Shown: positions 1 to 10,685, counted from the stretch's first letter. The stretch: 64,000 nt of DNA from Nocardia sp. NBC_00508 (GCF_036346875.1 NZ_CP107852.1:2542001-2606000), one strand, 5' to 3'. Program-made: numbers and translations. The notes: generated by a model not told the origin, from the sequence alone.

Positions 1-3000
1 GCGGGCGGCGGATCCTCCGGGCCGTAATCCCCCTGCGGCTGCACCGATTCCGGCACCTCGTAGCCCTGCTCGACCAAGATCGCGCGCAGCACGTCCGGGA
101 AATCGGTGACGATCCCCGCGACGCCTTCCTCGATCAGGCGCCGCATCTCATCCGGATCGTTGACCGTGTAGGGCACCACCGGCATGCCCACGTCGGCGGC
201 CTGCTGCAGGAACTCGTCGGTCACCATGGCACGCTCCGGCGAGAGCATCGTCGCGCCCGCTTGCCGTGCGGCGGCAGGGATGTCGCCGCCCGGCGAACGG
301 CGCGGGCCGACCACCTGCGCCGCCATGCCACGGACCCGGCCTGCCCCGGTGACGCCGGGATCGACACCGAGCCACGCTTCGATGGCGGTGCGCGAGCTCA
401 CCAGCGCGACACGGTCGACGTCCGGCGCCAGCTCGGCGGCGCGCGTCAGCACCCGCCAGTCGAAGCCGAGCAGCCGATACGGCACGTCGTAGCCGCGCAG
501 GCACTCCACCGTCGCCGCCACCACGGCATGGACTTCCGCGTCGGTCCACGAGGGGTCGGTCTTGATCTCCACCGCCAGCGTCACGCCGCGGCCGGAGGCC
601 AGCGCCGCCGCCTCGGCCAGGGTGGGCACCCCGCTGCCGCGCGGCGCGGCCTGTTGGGTTCCGGCGAACGACTTGTTCACCACCGCGGTGTCGAGTGTGC
701 GGACCTGTTCGGCCGTGAGCTCGCGAATCGGCTTGCCCACGTACGGGTATTGCGGATCGTTGGGCCGTACCGGGCCGGTGTCGCGCGCGGTGTGCCCGTC
801 GATCTTCTGCTCATGCGAGATGACCGGCACGCCGTCCCTGGTCAGCCCGACGTCGAGTTCGATCACGTCGACGCCGAGGTCCATCGCCCTTGCGAAACCG
901 GCGAGAGTGTTCTCCGACCACAGTCCACGACCACCGCGATGACCCTGGATTTCCGGCGTGGTCCGCTCGGCGCCGGGCTGTGGTGACGCCGGCTCCCGCA
1001 CCTCGCCCGGCTGGTCCTGCGAGTCCGTGCGATCCGGCGCTGCCCGTTCCGTTTCGGGGCCGCGCGGCGTCCGGTGCTCCTGACTTCCGTCAGCGGGCCG
1101 GTGCCCGAGCTGATCCTGCCGGACCGGCGTCCGCCTGCCCTCGGGGTCTTTCGGCGCCCATCCGGCGCGGTGCAACACCCCGGGATCCCCGGGTACGACG
1201 CGGTGCGGCGCTTGCGGCACCTCGTCGCCATGTCCGGTCGCGATCAGGCCGAAGTACGCCAGCGACTCCGGGGCCTCGCCGATATCGGCGTCGATGAAGT
1301 CGAAGTAGAACCCGTGCGCCGGGAACGCACGGCCGAACGGGCCGACCGCGGGGAACTGCGACGGAATGCGCCGCGCGCCGAATGCCTCGACCGACGGGTT
1401 GATCCCGAGACCCATGTTGAGGAAGCGGCCATGGCGGCCGGGCATGAGCGCACCGAGCCCGGTGACCGGATCGTAGGAGAGCTTGGCGACGTAGACGTTC
1501 TCGGCGCCGATGCCGAACTCGGCAGCGTGCTGGACCGGCCCGGCGCCCGGCGAGCCGACCAGCGTGATCGTGGCGACGTCGCGAGCCAGTCGCCCGTTCG
1601 CGGCCGCGTAACCCGTTGTGGTGGAACCGTAGCTGTGGCCGAAAAGGTGGACCTTCGGCGGCGGAGGGCCCACCGGCCCGGTTTCGGTCGAGGCAGGATC
1701 GACCGCTGCCTGGTCGACGGGGCGCCCGGCACGGGCCGCTCGAGCGGCTTGGTAGGCCATCACGTCGCGCGCGAGCAGTCGGCCACCGACCTCCGCGAAC
1801 TCGGGGGTCCTGGTTTCCAGCCAGATCTTCGCGCCGCTCGGCGCGTCGTAGCCGATCCATGCGATGGACGCGACCTCGACGGTGGGATCGGCCAGCACCA
1901 TGGCCTCGTACGGGTCGCGCGCCGCTTGCAGGCGTTTGGTCAATTTCTCCACTGTCGTGGTGACACCTGGCACCTGCCAGGCCACATGCGCGGCGGTGTC
2001 GACATTGCCGATGGCGACAACCGCGCGGCCCTCACCGCCGAAGGCGAGTCCGTCATAAGCGAGCAAATGCACCGGGGGTGTGGGTATTCCGGGTCGCACG
2101 CCGGTGGACCGGTTCAACGCCTCTTGGGTCGCGATGATGTTCTTCAGCTGCTGGCGTTCCAGCGCGGTGATATCGCTACCGCGGAAGATGCGTGCGAGCG
2201 AGCCGCCGCGCGGCCTGCGGGCCAGCAGTGCGTCCAGGTCCCGCCGCAATTGCAAGCGATTGGCCTGATCCTTGACGTGGGCGGGGATTCCGTCGGCATT
2301 ACCCACCTCGAACGGATGCGTCCGCACCATCGCTCGCTGCATCGGGCTCAGCTCACCCTCCGGAGTGGCGATGTCGCGCAGCGCATCCCACCACAGCGCG
2401 TTCTGGGTGGCCAGCTCGCGCGCCCGCGTGTAGTCGTCGGCGTAGCCGCGGTGCATCAGGTCCGCGGCGCGCACGCCGTCACCGCGCAGTGCCAGCGCTT
2501 CCCGCACCAGCGCGTCGGTATCCTCAGCGGCCGTGACGTCAGGGGGTTCGGGCGGTGGCAGAGCGCCGTCGCGGAACCGGACCGGCCGTTGCGCCTCGGG
2601 GTCGGCCGACCGCGACGCGACCCGGCGCTGCCACGGATTCGGATCTTCCACCGCGGCACGGTGTTCCACCTGCCGCACGGAGTCGCCGTGCCCGGCAGCG
2701 ATGCGTCCGATGTTGGCCAGTGCCTCGGTCGGCTCGCGGGTGTGTTCGTCGGTGAACCAGTAGTACTGGCTGTGCACACGCGCGCCCGCTGCGAACCGCG
2801 GGTCCGGATAGCCCAGCAACCCCAGCGAGATCCGGGAGAACACCGTCTTCTTGGTGGCCGTGTTGCCCTCGATCGGGATCTCGCCCGCCATACGCGTGGC
2901 GCCGAAGGCGTCGATGGCCGGATTCACGCCCAAGCCGACGTTGAAGAGCCTGCCCCGGCCGCCTGGCGTATTGGCGCCCATTCCGGCGACCCAGTCCCGG

Positions 3001-6000
3001 GACGAGCTGGCCACATAGACCTCGACGTCCGCGCCGTACTCCGCCGCGCCCTGGACCCGGCCCGCGCCCGGCGAAGCCAGCATCGTCACGGTGCCGATCT
3101 CCTGCGCCAGCCGAGCGCCCGCCGCGGCCTCGCTGACCGTGGTCGCGCCGTAGCGGTGGCCGAAGAGGTGGTTCGCCGGCAGCGGCTCGCCGTTCCGGTG
3201 CTGGGCCAGGTACGCGCGAGTGGCCTGGAAGGACACCACATCCTGCGCCAGCCACGCGGCTCCGACCTCCGCGCGGGCGGTGGTCGCGGCCTGCGCCAGA
3301 TTGTCCGGTGCGTCGTAACCGATCCATGCGATGGACGCCGCGGTGATCCCCGAATCGGTCCGCACGGTCATCTCGTAGGCGTTCCTGGCCAGCCTCAGCC
3401 GCTCCGGCAAAGTCCTGATGCTCGAATCCATGCCGAACACATGCCAGGACACCGAGGATGCCGTGTCGACATCGCCGAACGCCACCGCGGCCCGCCCGCT
3501 GCCACCGAAATCCGTCGCGCTGTAGGACAGCACATGCACCGGCGGCGGCGTCACATCCGCGTGCACGGCGCCGGCCAGTCGCTCGGCCCGCAACAGAGCC
3601 CGCTGGGTGGCGAGGAGATTGCGCAGCTGCCTGCGCTCCGCGGGATCGAGTTCGGTCCCGGCGAGCAGCCGCTCCAGCTGGCCGGGATGGCGCTGGTAGT
3701 AGGCGCCGAGTCGATCGACGAACGCGTCCAGGTCGCGCCGGATCGACAGCCGGTTCGCCTCGTCCTTCACCCGGGCGGGGATGCCGTCGGCATTGCCGAT
3801 GATCTCCGGGTGGATCGCGACCATGGCGCGCCGCTCGTCGAAACTCAGCGCGTGCCACCAGTCCGCGTTCACCTCGGCGCGGGTGCGCGCCGAACCGTCC
3901 GGATCGCCGGGATGCAGGCTACGCAGCAGGAAGTCGGCGTTCGCGGTGGGCCCGAGTCGATCGCGCAGGGCATTCTCGGCCGACCGCACGAAATCGTGGT
4001 CGGCCCGGGTGATCCGCACGTCGTCCGGCAAGCCCGTCTCCGGGTTGCGCGGGGCGACCACGTAGTCGGGTTCGCCCGGTGGCGCGCCGATGCGATGCCA
4101 CGGCAATGCACCATCTTGCGGTGCGGGGTCCACGCCCCCGGTCGGGTCCAGCGGGTTGCCGCGCGAGTCGTAGCAGATTCCCCAGGTTCCGGCGAGGTCG
4201 CGGGTGGGTGTGGTGGGCGGGTACGGGTGCGGCTCACCGACACTGTCGTCGTGAACCATGATCGTTCCGTTGTCGCTGGTCAGCACATACGCGTGCGCAC
4301 CGACGCCGTGTTCGTCCGCTGGACCGTGGTATTGGTCGACGACCAGCACCGAAGCACCGTCGCCGAGCAGACGCAGCCGCGCCGCCATCACATCGTGCGG
4401 GTCCGACAGTCGCGGGTCCGCGCCGTACGCACGCAACCGACCACCGGCGTGCGACTCCAGCTCGTCCGCGCTCATCCCTTGCGGGCCGAGATCGCCCGCT
4501 GGGAGCCGCACCTCGGCGCTGCCGGTCAAACGCTTGATCCAGCGCAAGGCACGCGGCGCGCACTCATTGTGCTGCGGCTCGACTCGATTCGCGGTATCCG
4601 GCCGGTCGGTCCGCTGATCCGGGGCGGTATCCGGAACCTGATGCGGGGTGGAGCCGTCCCCGGCACGTGGCACACGGCCGCGTTCCGGGTCTTCGAATCG
4701 GGCGCCCAATTGGCGCTGCACCCAGCCCGGATCGGCAACCTCTGGACGGTGCGGCGCGGTGGACACCTCGCCGCCGCGACCGGAACCGATCAATCCGAAG
4801 TTGTCCAACGCCTCCGTCGGCGTACCGGTGCGGGTATCGGCGAACTTGTAATAGCCCGAATGCCGTTGCCAGACAACGGAGAACCGCCTGCTGTCCGGCA
4901 GTTCGGCGGCGATCCTGATCGCACCGAAAGCCGCGCTCGCCGGATCCGCGCCGAGCCCGAGACCGAGCATCGGCAGGATCCGGCCCGCTCGGCCGGGCAC
5001 TGCCGAACCGAGCCTGGTGAAGAGGTCGTTCGACGCGGCGGCGACATAGACATCGACGTCGCTGCCGAACTGGGCGGCATGGGTCATCGGACCACCGGGG
5101 CCACCCGACAGCACGACGTCGCCCGCAAGCCCCGCGAGCCTGCCACCCATGCCCGCTTCTTGGGTGAGGGCGGTGCCGTAGCTGTGGGCGAAAACGCGGT
5201 TTGCCGGCTTCCCGTACAGCCCGCGAACGTGCCGCTGCGCCGCGTCGGTCGCGGCGATATCGCGCAGCAGCAGCTCCGCACCCGCCTTGGCGCGGCGCAG
5301 GGTCGCTGCCTGTAGCAGCGCGGTGATCTTTCCGCCCGCGGGCACGTCATAGCCGACCCACGCGATGGAGGCGCTGCGCTCGCCCGGGCCGAGCCTGCTC
5401 GAGGTCATACGGTATTCGTTGAGCGCGAAATCCAAGCTGGCGTGCAACTTCTCGACTGTGTGGCCCATGCCGATGACGTGCCACGCGAGATGCTGAGCGG
5501 CATCGATGTCGCCGAAAGCGACCAGGGCCCGCCCCTTTCCGCCGAAAGCGGTCGAATCGAAGGCGACCACATGCACCGGGAGATCGGGATCGACGGCCGC
5601 GGCCCGCCGTTGCGCACCCGCCAGTGCCTTCTCGGTGGCCCGCAGAACGCGCAGCTGCCGCCGTTCGGCGCGCGTCAACCTGCCGCGCGACCGCAGCTCG
5701 GCCAGCTCCCTGGCCAGCCGCAGCCGGTTGGCCTGGTCCACCGCGGCGACATCGATACCGGGCGCATTGCCGATCACAGCGGGGTGCACCCGGACCATCG
5801 CCCGCTGCATTTGGCTGAGCTGACCAGCCGGTGTATCGCTGTCGCGCAGCGAATTCCACCATTCCGCGTTCCGCCGCCCGAGTTCCTTCGCTCGTTCTGC
5901 CACCACATCCGCGGGATGGTCACTGTGCAGCAGGTCCGGTGCCGACGCGTCCGGCTCCAGTCTCAGCAACGCGGTGTCCGCAATTTCTATCTCGGCGTCG

Positions 6001-9000
6001 GTCGGCTCGGACAGGTCATCCGGTAGTACCTCGTCGCCGGGTGCCGTAGCGGGAGCATGCTGCGCTGCAGCGCTGTCGGCAGGGTTCGAGCCAGCCGACG
6101 AATCCTCGGCACGTGCGGGGGTGGCGGAACGGTCGCGGTCCCCGGCGGTGTCGTCCCTCCCAGCGGTCGGCAAATCTGCCGGTCGAGCTGGCGCGACCTT
6201 CTCGCCAGGGTCCGCGGTCGCGACGGAACTCTCATCTCGTCCCGCCTCCAGCGCCCGCACTTCGGTGTCGGCATGCACGTAATCAGGTGCTAGATCCGCG
6301 ATTTCGGCCAGGCGAGCGGCGTCGTCGTCGACCATGGTGGCACCGGACAGATCCCGCACGGTCTCGTCGATCTTGTCCGGCGTCAACCCTTCCGGATCAA
6401 TAGTGAGCCCCATGTCCTCGGCCAGGCGCCGGATTCTCTCCTCCAGCTCATCGCGCTGTGCCACCGCGTCGGCGAGCGCATCGTCGGGCGTCGGACCCGC
6501 CGTCTGTTCTTCCTCGTCGTCCGGTTCGGTGTCGCCCACCGCGATCCCGCGGGCCCGGCTGCCCGCGCCTCCGTCGGCGAGCGGCCGCAGGTGCTCACCT
6601 TCGGTGCCGAAGAAGACACCCCACGTGGACTTGGCGTTGAGGACAGTGTCCGGGTCGAATTCGAAGACTCCGCCACGCAGCGGGTCGTCCACCATGATCT
6701 TTCCGGTGGCCTTGTCGTGATACATGACGTAAGCGTGCGCGCCCACCCCATGCTCGTCGGCCTTGCCCTTGTGCTCGTCGACAACCAGGACCGCCGCGTC
6801 GCCACCCAGATACCGCAGTCCATCGGCGATCATCTGGTGCGCAGGACGCTTCTTGCTGCCTGCCACCCTCGTGATCTCACCGCCCGCCGCGACCTCCAAG
6901 TCGTGCCAGGACATGCCCTCCGGGCCGATCGATCCCGGTTCGACCAGCGAGATCGAGCCGTTGCCGGTCCGCACGGCGGCGCGCCACAGCGCGAGCTCGC
7001 CGCAGTTGTTCACCGAGTGCGCGGGCGGCTGGTCGGGATCAGGCGCGGTGTCGGGCGCCTGGTGTTCGACGGAACCGACCAGGTCGGCGCCGATCCGGCC
7101 GACATCATGCAGCGCGCGCGTCGGCACTCCCGTGGGCGGACCCGAAGCACGGTCGGGTACAACCGGATCGATCGTGCCGAACAGCCCGCGCCCGCCATCG
7201 GGGACGTGCACGCGAACGTCGCCGAAGTGCCCGTCCCTGATGTTCGGCTCGGCCATCCCGGACAGCACGACATCACCGGCCAGCCCCTCCAGCCTGCCGC
7301 CCCGGCCCGAGGCTTCAGCGACATCGATGCCATAACCGTGTGCGAAGACCTTGTTGGTCGGCACGGCCTCCGGTCCGCCCCTGGTCTCCCGCGACGCGGC
7401 GGCGGCCGCGATGTCGCGCACCAGGAGTTCAGCGCCGGAACGAGCCCGGCGGGTGAAAACACCCTGCGCGCGACCACCCGGCACGTCGTAGCCGACCCAC
7501 ACGACCGAGGCGACCGACTCTCCCTGACGCACCCGGCCCCTCGAGGACCGATACTGGCGGGCCACGATATCCACACCGGCCTGCAGGTTCGCGATGGTGT
7601 GCCGGATGCCGGGCACGTGCCACGACACATGGTTCGCGGTATCGATATCCCCGAAAGCTACGGCGGCGCGGCCCTTCCCGCCGAACGCCGTCGAGTCGTA
7701 GGCCACCACATGCACCGGCAACGCCGGATCGATGGAGGAAGCCCGCAGGTGCGCCCTGGCCAGGGCTCGTACCGTCGCCCGAAGATTGCGCAACTGCGTA
7801 CGCTCGGCACGGCTCAGATCGGCGCGCGACCGGAGGTCCTCGATCTCGCGCGCCATCCGCAGCCGGTTCGCCTGGTTCGCCACCGCCGCGTCGATACCGG
7901 GCGCGTTGCCGATCACGCCGGGATGCGTTCGGACCACCGCCCGCTGCATCGGGCTCAGCTCACCGTCTGGAGTCTCGCTGTCGCGCAGCGAGTTCCACCA
8001 TTCCGCATTCCTGCGTGCCCGGTCCCTCGCGGCGTCGGCATCGGCGTTTTCGCCGTGCAGCAGATCCTCCGCCCGCGCGTCGTCACCCAGACGGTGCAGC
8101 GCGGCGTCCGCGTCGTCGATCTCGGTTCGACTCGGCGGACTCGTGTCCTCCGGCAGGAGTCGAACCCGATCGGCGCCTGCGCGATTCCGGTCGGCGTCGG
8201 CGTCGCTGCCGGTGTCGGCGGCGGTCCGCCCGGAGGTCTCGCCGTCTCCGGACATATCGGAGTCGGCACCGGTCCGGCGGTCGGCATCCGTCCGGCGGTC
8301 GGCATCCGTCCGGCGGTCGGCATCCGTCCGGCGGTCGGCATCCGTCCGGCGGTCGGCATCAGGATTGGGACGGCCACGGCTGGTTTCGGCGGTGCGGACA
8401 TCCGGTGACGCGCTGGACGAGGCCGCGATCGGACCGGCGACCAGCGCGACATCCTCGGGCCGCACGGCGTCGTCCGGAATACCTCGCTCACCCTGGTCCG
8501 CGTCCGCCTCCGACCTCGCGCGGGGCGCTTCGGAATCGGCCGTCTGGGCTTGGACTGCCCCTTCCCTCTCGGGTGGCCCAGACGTCCGGCTCGCGGCACC
8601 GGCGCGCTGCTGCGAACCGTCCGGCGCCGCGGTGTCGCTGTCGTGCGCCACAGTGCCGTCTCGATCTCCGGCGCGACCCGCCTGCGGATCGGCGCTCTGC
8701 GACGGCAATATTCGGCCCTGGTCCGGGCCACCCACCGCACCGGACATCCGAGGACCCGCGGTGGGGCTCGTCGAGGACGAGCTCGCCGCAGTGCTGGATG
8801 TGGTCGAGGGCGAGCCCGTCGAAGTGCTGGGTGTCGTCGAGTTCGGCGCGGCACCCGAGGGCGTTCCAGCTCCCGGCACGGTCCCGGCACCAGGTGCCGC
8901 GACTGATCCAGCCGAGGCGCCCGGGGTGGCGCCTGCCGCGTGCGGGCCCGCAGCCATACCTTGCGGTGGGCTAGCAAGCTGCGAGGCGGAAGACGGAGTG

Positions 9001-10685
9001 GAGCCGCCTGGATGGGACGCGTCGGGGCCTTGGCCGACGCTTACCCCGTCCCGGCCGGTACCGGGGCCTTGACTCGCGTCGGGTGCGGATCGACTTGCCG
9101 CCGGATCGGATCGGCCCGCGGAGTCCGCGCCGGAATCGGCGGGTCCGGCCTGCTGAGTACCGGGGCCTTCCGTGCCGCCACGGCTGTCGCCGTTCGTGCC
9201 CGCCGTGGCAGGATCCGCCCCGCTGTCTCTCTGCGAACCACTCGAGGTGTCGCCGCCGGTGTCGTGCCCGCCACCCGAGGTATCACCGGCGGCGCCAGCA
9301 CCATTCGCACTGTGCCCAGCGCCGGAACTATCGACACCACCACCGGAATCATTCGCACTCGGCGCACCACTCGACGTATTCCCAGCGGCGCCAGCACTAT
9401 CCGCGCTCTGCGCGCCACCTGACGTATCCCCCGCAGCGCCAGCACCGTTCGCGCTCTGCGCGCCACCTGACGTATCGCCCGCAGCGCCAGCACCATTCGT
9501 ACTTTGCGGAGTCGTTCCGCCGGTGCTGCTGCCATTCGTGCCCGCGGGGGTGGTCGCCGCTCCTGCACCGTTGGTACCGGAACCGGTTCCTGTGCCTGCC
9601 CCACTGCCTGTGCCCGCCCCAGTACCCGCGCTTGCCCCATTACCCGTGCCGGTTCCGGTGTCCGCAGCCGGAGGCTGGCTCGTGCCATCCGGCATCGTGC
9701 CGACGTTCGGGCTCAGCCCCGGCCCGTTGCCCATCGGTCCGCCGGAGTAGTTCGACCCGCCCCTGGCGCCGTAGACCACGCTCGGCCCGACGCCCGACAG
9801 GGCGCCGCCGGTGAACATGCGCGGATCGAATTCCCAACCACCACCCGACAATCCGGTCGCCACGTAGGCCGCACCGGCACCGGCCAAGCCTGCGCCCGCA
9901 CCGGTGATCGCGCCCTTGCCCGCACCCGCCCACCCGTTGGGACCACCCGGCAGATGCCTCACGAGGTTGTTCAGGCCGTAGCCCGCCGCACCGCCCGCGC
10001 CACCCGCAACGGCCGAAATCCACGCGTTCTGGCCGACCGCGCCCCAGTTCAGGCCACCCTGCTGGAAGCCGGCCTCGATATTCAGGCCCTGGACCGCCAC
10101 TTCCTGGATGGTGCCCTGGAGGACCTCGGTGACCGCCTCTTGGACGATCTCGTACACGACCTTCTTGATGAAAACCTGGCTCGCCTGAGACAACGCCGTC
10201 CTGGCCAGAATCGCTTCGATTCTGCTCATCAGAAGGCGGCCCATCCACCGGCACGCAACCTGCGTCGCCCCGATGGCACCCGCCTGCGCGAAGGGCGCCC
10301 CAGGACCGAGGAAGGCCGCATACGCCAGCTCCGCCGCGAGCCACGCCAGGGAGAAGATGTCGTTGAGCTTGGTCGCCCGCATCTCGCCCGCAGAGTCGAT
10401 TGCGCGCTGCCCGGCCTCGTCGTAGTACTTGGCCAATTCGTCGATGGCCGCCAGTTGCTTCTTGAGCGACCTCTCCATCTCTTCGCGGCCGGCCCCCGCC
10501 GGATAGGAGAGCAGGGTGGAATTGATCGCCGTCTCCACCGTGTTCCTGGTACGCGTGCGCAGTTCCTCGGCGTGCCGCTTCAGATCCTCCCCGCCGGCTC
10601 GCTCCTCGTCCTCGTCACCCGACGGCCACTCGGCTCCCGCCACCCATCCCAGCCACTCCAGCCAGGAAGGAATCATGATCGACAT
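1..10685 (-). CDS. Giant multidomain ESX-associated toxin-like protein B (C-terminus beyond window)
   Basis: One open frame runs from ATG 10685 (GAGG box 11 nt upstream) off the left edge, giving at least 3561 residues. The N-terminus (SWLEWLGWVAGAEWP) matches that of giant A and resembles CpnT-type ESX export regions. Order: helical and hydrophobic segment (1-330), Gly/Ser/Ala/Thr-rich linker (330-800), alpha/beta hydrolase 1 (GHSYG site reads AHGYG, residue 1117), papain-like domain 1 (Cys1228, HAYVM His1317), hydrolase 2 (AHSYG, Ser1835), papain-like 2 (Cys2042, HAYVL His2131), hydrolase 3 (GHRYG, Arg2511), hydrolase 4 (GHSYG, Ser3018), then a glycerophosphodiester phosphodiesterase domain (HRG at 3249, ENT, IELDVGLTRDG). 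The hydrolase units resemble the DUF1023/Abhydrolase_8 family (WIGYDAP, GRAAVAFGD). It follows a WXG100-like gene and a YbaB-like gene, so export by an ESX system is inferred. Targets are unknown. Domain calls come from motifs only. Confidence 0.85.
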   Translation of the reverse strand, partial: MSIMIPSWLEWLGWVAGAEWPSGDEDEERAGGEDLKRHAEELRTRTRNTVETAINSTLLSYPAGAGREEMERSLKKQLAAIDELAKYYDEAGQRAIDSAGEMRATKLNDIFSLAWLAAELAYAAFLGPGAPFAQAGAIGATQVACRWMGRLLMSRIEAILARTALSQASQVFIKKVVYEIVQEAVTEVLQGTIQEVAVQGLNIEAGFQQGGLNWGAVGQNAWISAVAGGAGGAAGYGLNNLVRHLPGGPNGWAGAGKGAITGAGAGLAGAGAAYVATGLSGGGWEFDPRMFTGGALSGVGPSVVYGARGGSNYSGGPMGNGPGLSPNVGTMPDGTSQPPAADTGTGTGNGASAGTGAGTGSGAGTGTGSGTNGAGAATTPAGTNGSSTGGTTPQSTNGAGAAGDTSGGAQSANGAGAAGDTSGGAQSADSAGAAGNTSSGAPSANDSGGGVDSSGAGHSANGAGAAGDTSGGGHDTGGDTSSGSQRDSGADPATAGTNGDSRGGTEGPGTQQAGPADSGADSAGRSDPAASRSAPDASQGPGTGRDGVSVGQGPDASHPGGSTPSSASQLASPPQGMAAGPHAAGATPGASAGSVAAPGAGTVPGAGTPSGAAPNSTTPSTSTGSPSTTSSTAASSSSTSPTAGPRMSGAVGGPDQGRILPSQSADPQAGRAGDRDGTVAHDSDTAAPDGSQQRAGAASRTSGPPEREGAVQAQTADSEAPRARSEADADQGERGIPDDAVRPEDVALVAGPIAASSSASPDVRTAETSRGRPNPDADRRTDADRRTDADRRTDADRRTDADRRTGADSDMSGDGETSGRTAADTGSDADADRNRAGADRVRLLPEDTSPPSRTEIDDADAALHRLGDDARAEDLLHGENADADAARDRARRNAEWWNSLRDSETPDGELSPMQRAVVRTHPGVIGNAPGIDAAVANQANRLRMAREIEDLRSRADLSRAERTQLRNLRATVRALARAHLRASSIDPALPVHVVAYDSTAFGGKGRAAVAFGDIDTANHVSWHVPGIRHTIANLQAGVDIVARQYRSSRGRVRQGESVASVVWVGYDVPGGRAQGVFTRRARSGAELLVRDIAAAAASRETRGGPEAVPTNKVFAHGYGIDVAEASGRGGRLEGLAGDVVLSGMAEPNIRDGHFGDVRVHVPDGGRGLFGTIDPVVPDRASGPPTGVPTRALHDVGRIGADLVGSVEHQAPDTAPDPDQPPAHSVNNCGELALWRAAVRTGNGSISLVEPGSIGPEGMSWHDLEVAAGGEITRVAGSKKRPAHQMIADGLRYLGGDAAVLVVDEHKGKADEHGVGAHAYVMYHDKATGKIMVDDPLRGGVFEFDPDTVLNAKSTWGVFFGTEGEHLRPLADGGAGSRARGIAVGDTEPDDEEEQTAGPTPDDALADAVAQRDELEERIRRLAEDMGLTIDPEGLTPDKIDETVRDLSGATMVDDDAARLAEIADLAPDYVHADTEVRALEAGRDESSVATADPGEKVAPARPADLPTAGRDDTAGDRDRSATPARAEDSSAGSNPADSAAAQHAPATAPGDEVLPDDLSEPTDAEIEIADTALLRLEPDASAPDLLHSDHPADVVAERAKELGRRNAEWWNSLRDSDTPAGQLSQMQRAMVRVHPAVIGNAPGIDVAAVDQANRLRLARELAELRSRGRLTRAERRQLRVLRATEKALAGAQRRAAAVDPDLPVHVVAFDSTAFGGKGRALVAFGDIDAAQHLAWHVIGMGHTVEKLHASLDFALNEYRMTSSRLGPGERSASIAWVGYDVPAGGKITALLQAATLRRAKAGAELLLRDIAATDAAQRHVRGLYGKPANRVFAHSYGTALTQEAGMGGRLAGLAGDVVLSGGPGGPMTHAAQFGSDVDVYVAAASNDLFTRLGSAVPGRAGRILPMLGLGLGADPASAAFGAIRIAAELPDSRRFSVVWQRHSGYYKFADTRTGTPTEALDNFGLIGSGRGGEVSTAPHRPEVADPGWVQRQLGARFEDPERGRVPRAGDGSTPHQVPDTAPDQRTDRPDTANRVEPQHNECAPRALRWIKRLTGSAEVRLPAGDLGPQGMSADELESHAGGRLRAYGADPRLSDPHDVMAARLRLLGDGASVLVVDQYHGPADEHGVGAHAYVLTSDNGTIMVHDDSVGEPHPYPPTTPTRDLAGTWGICYDSRGNPLDPTGGVDPAPQDGALPWHRIGAPPGEPDYVVAPRNPETGLPDDVRITRADHDFVRSAENALRDRLGPTANADFLLRSLHPGDPDGSARTRAEVNADWWHALSFDERRAMVAIHPEIIGNADGIPARVKDEANRLSIRRDLDAFVDRLGAYYQRHPGQLERLLAGTELDPAERRQLRNLLATQRALLRAERLAGAVHADVTPPPVHVLSYSATDFGGSGRAAVAFGDVDTASSVSWHVFGMDSSIRTLPERLRLARNAYEMTVRTDSGITAASIAWIGYDAPDNLAQAATTARAEVGAAWLAQDVVSFQATRAYLAQHRNGEPLPANHLFGHRYGATTVSEAAAGARLAQEIGTVTMLASPGAGRVQGAAEYGADVEVYVASSSRDWVAGMGANTPGGRGRLFNVGLGVNPAIDAFGATRMAGEIPIEGNTATKKTVFSRISLGLLGYPDPRFAAGARVHSQYYWFTDEHTREPTEALANIGRIAAGHGDSVRQVEHRAAVEDPNPWQRRVASRSADPEAQRPVRFRDGALPPPEPPDVTAAEDTDALVREALALRGDGVRAADLMHRGYADDYTRARELATQNALWWDALRDIATPEGELSPMQRAMVRTHPFEVGNADGIPAHVKDQANRLQLRRDLDALLARRPRGGSLARIFRGSDITALERQQLKNIIATQEALNRSTGVRPGIPTPPVHLLAYDGLAFGGEGRAVVAIGNVDTAAHVAWQVPGVTTTVEKLTKRLQAARDPYEAMVLADPTVEVASIAWIGYDAPSGAKIWLETRTPEFAEVGGRLLARDVMAYQAARAARAGRPVDQAAVDPASTETGPVGPPPPKVHLFGHSYGSTTTGYAAANGRLARDVATITLVGSPGAGPVQHAAEFGIGAENVYVAKLSYDPVTGLGALMPGRHGRFLNMGLGINPSVEAFGARRIPSQFPAVGPFGRAFPAHGFYFDFIDADIGEAPESLAYFGLIATGHGDEVPQAPHRVVPGDPGVLHRAGWAPKDPEGRRTPVRQDQLGHRPADGSQEHRTPRGPETERAAPDRTDSQDQPGEVREPASPQPGAERTTPEIQGHRGGRGLWSENTLAGFARAMDLGVDVIELDVGLTRDGVPVISHEQKIDGHTARDTGPVRPNDPQYPYVGKPIRELTAEQVRTLDTAVVNKSFAGTQQAAPRGSGVPTLAEAAALASGRGVTLAVEIKTDPSWTDAEVHAVVAATVECLRGYDVPYRLLGFDWRVLTRAAELAPDVDRVALVSSRTAIEAWLGVDPGVTGAGRVRGMAAQVVGPRRSPGGDIPAAARQAGATMLSPERAMVTDEFLQQAADVGMPVVPYTVNDPDEMRRLIEEGVAGIVTDFPDVLRAILVEQGYEVPESVQPQGDYGPEDPPP
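8272..8361 (-). repeat. Five tandem 18-bp repeats inside giant B
   Basis: Five head-to-tail copies of an 18-bp unit (gtccggcggtcggcatcc; the last ends in a) encode DADRRT-type hexapeptides in the charged linker before hydrolase unit 1. The unit is a multiple of three, so copy-number change would alter linker length but not frame. Confidence 0.9.
9262..9510 (-). repeat. 48-bp coding repeats, Ala/Gly-rich linker of giant B
   Basis: Imperfect tandem units of 16 codons encode variations of SANGAGAAGDTSGGAQ. They lie in the low-complexity linker between the N-terminal export-like region and the first enzymatic domain. Boundaries are approximate because the flanks grade into related Gly/Thr-rich sequence. 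Confidence 0.75.

Noticed and set aside
1074..5315. 1413-codon open frame on the plus strand
   Set aside because: It is antisense to giant B, whose minus frame carries clear motifs (GHSYG, HAYVL, HRG). Long antisense frames are expected at this GC content.
6591..8408. 605-codon open frame on the plus strand
   Set aside because: Antisense to giant B, no ribosome site and no family motif.
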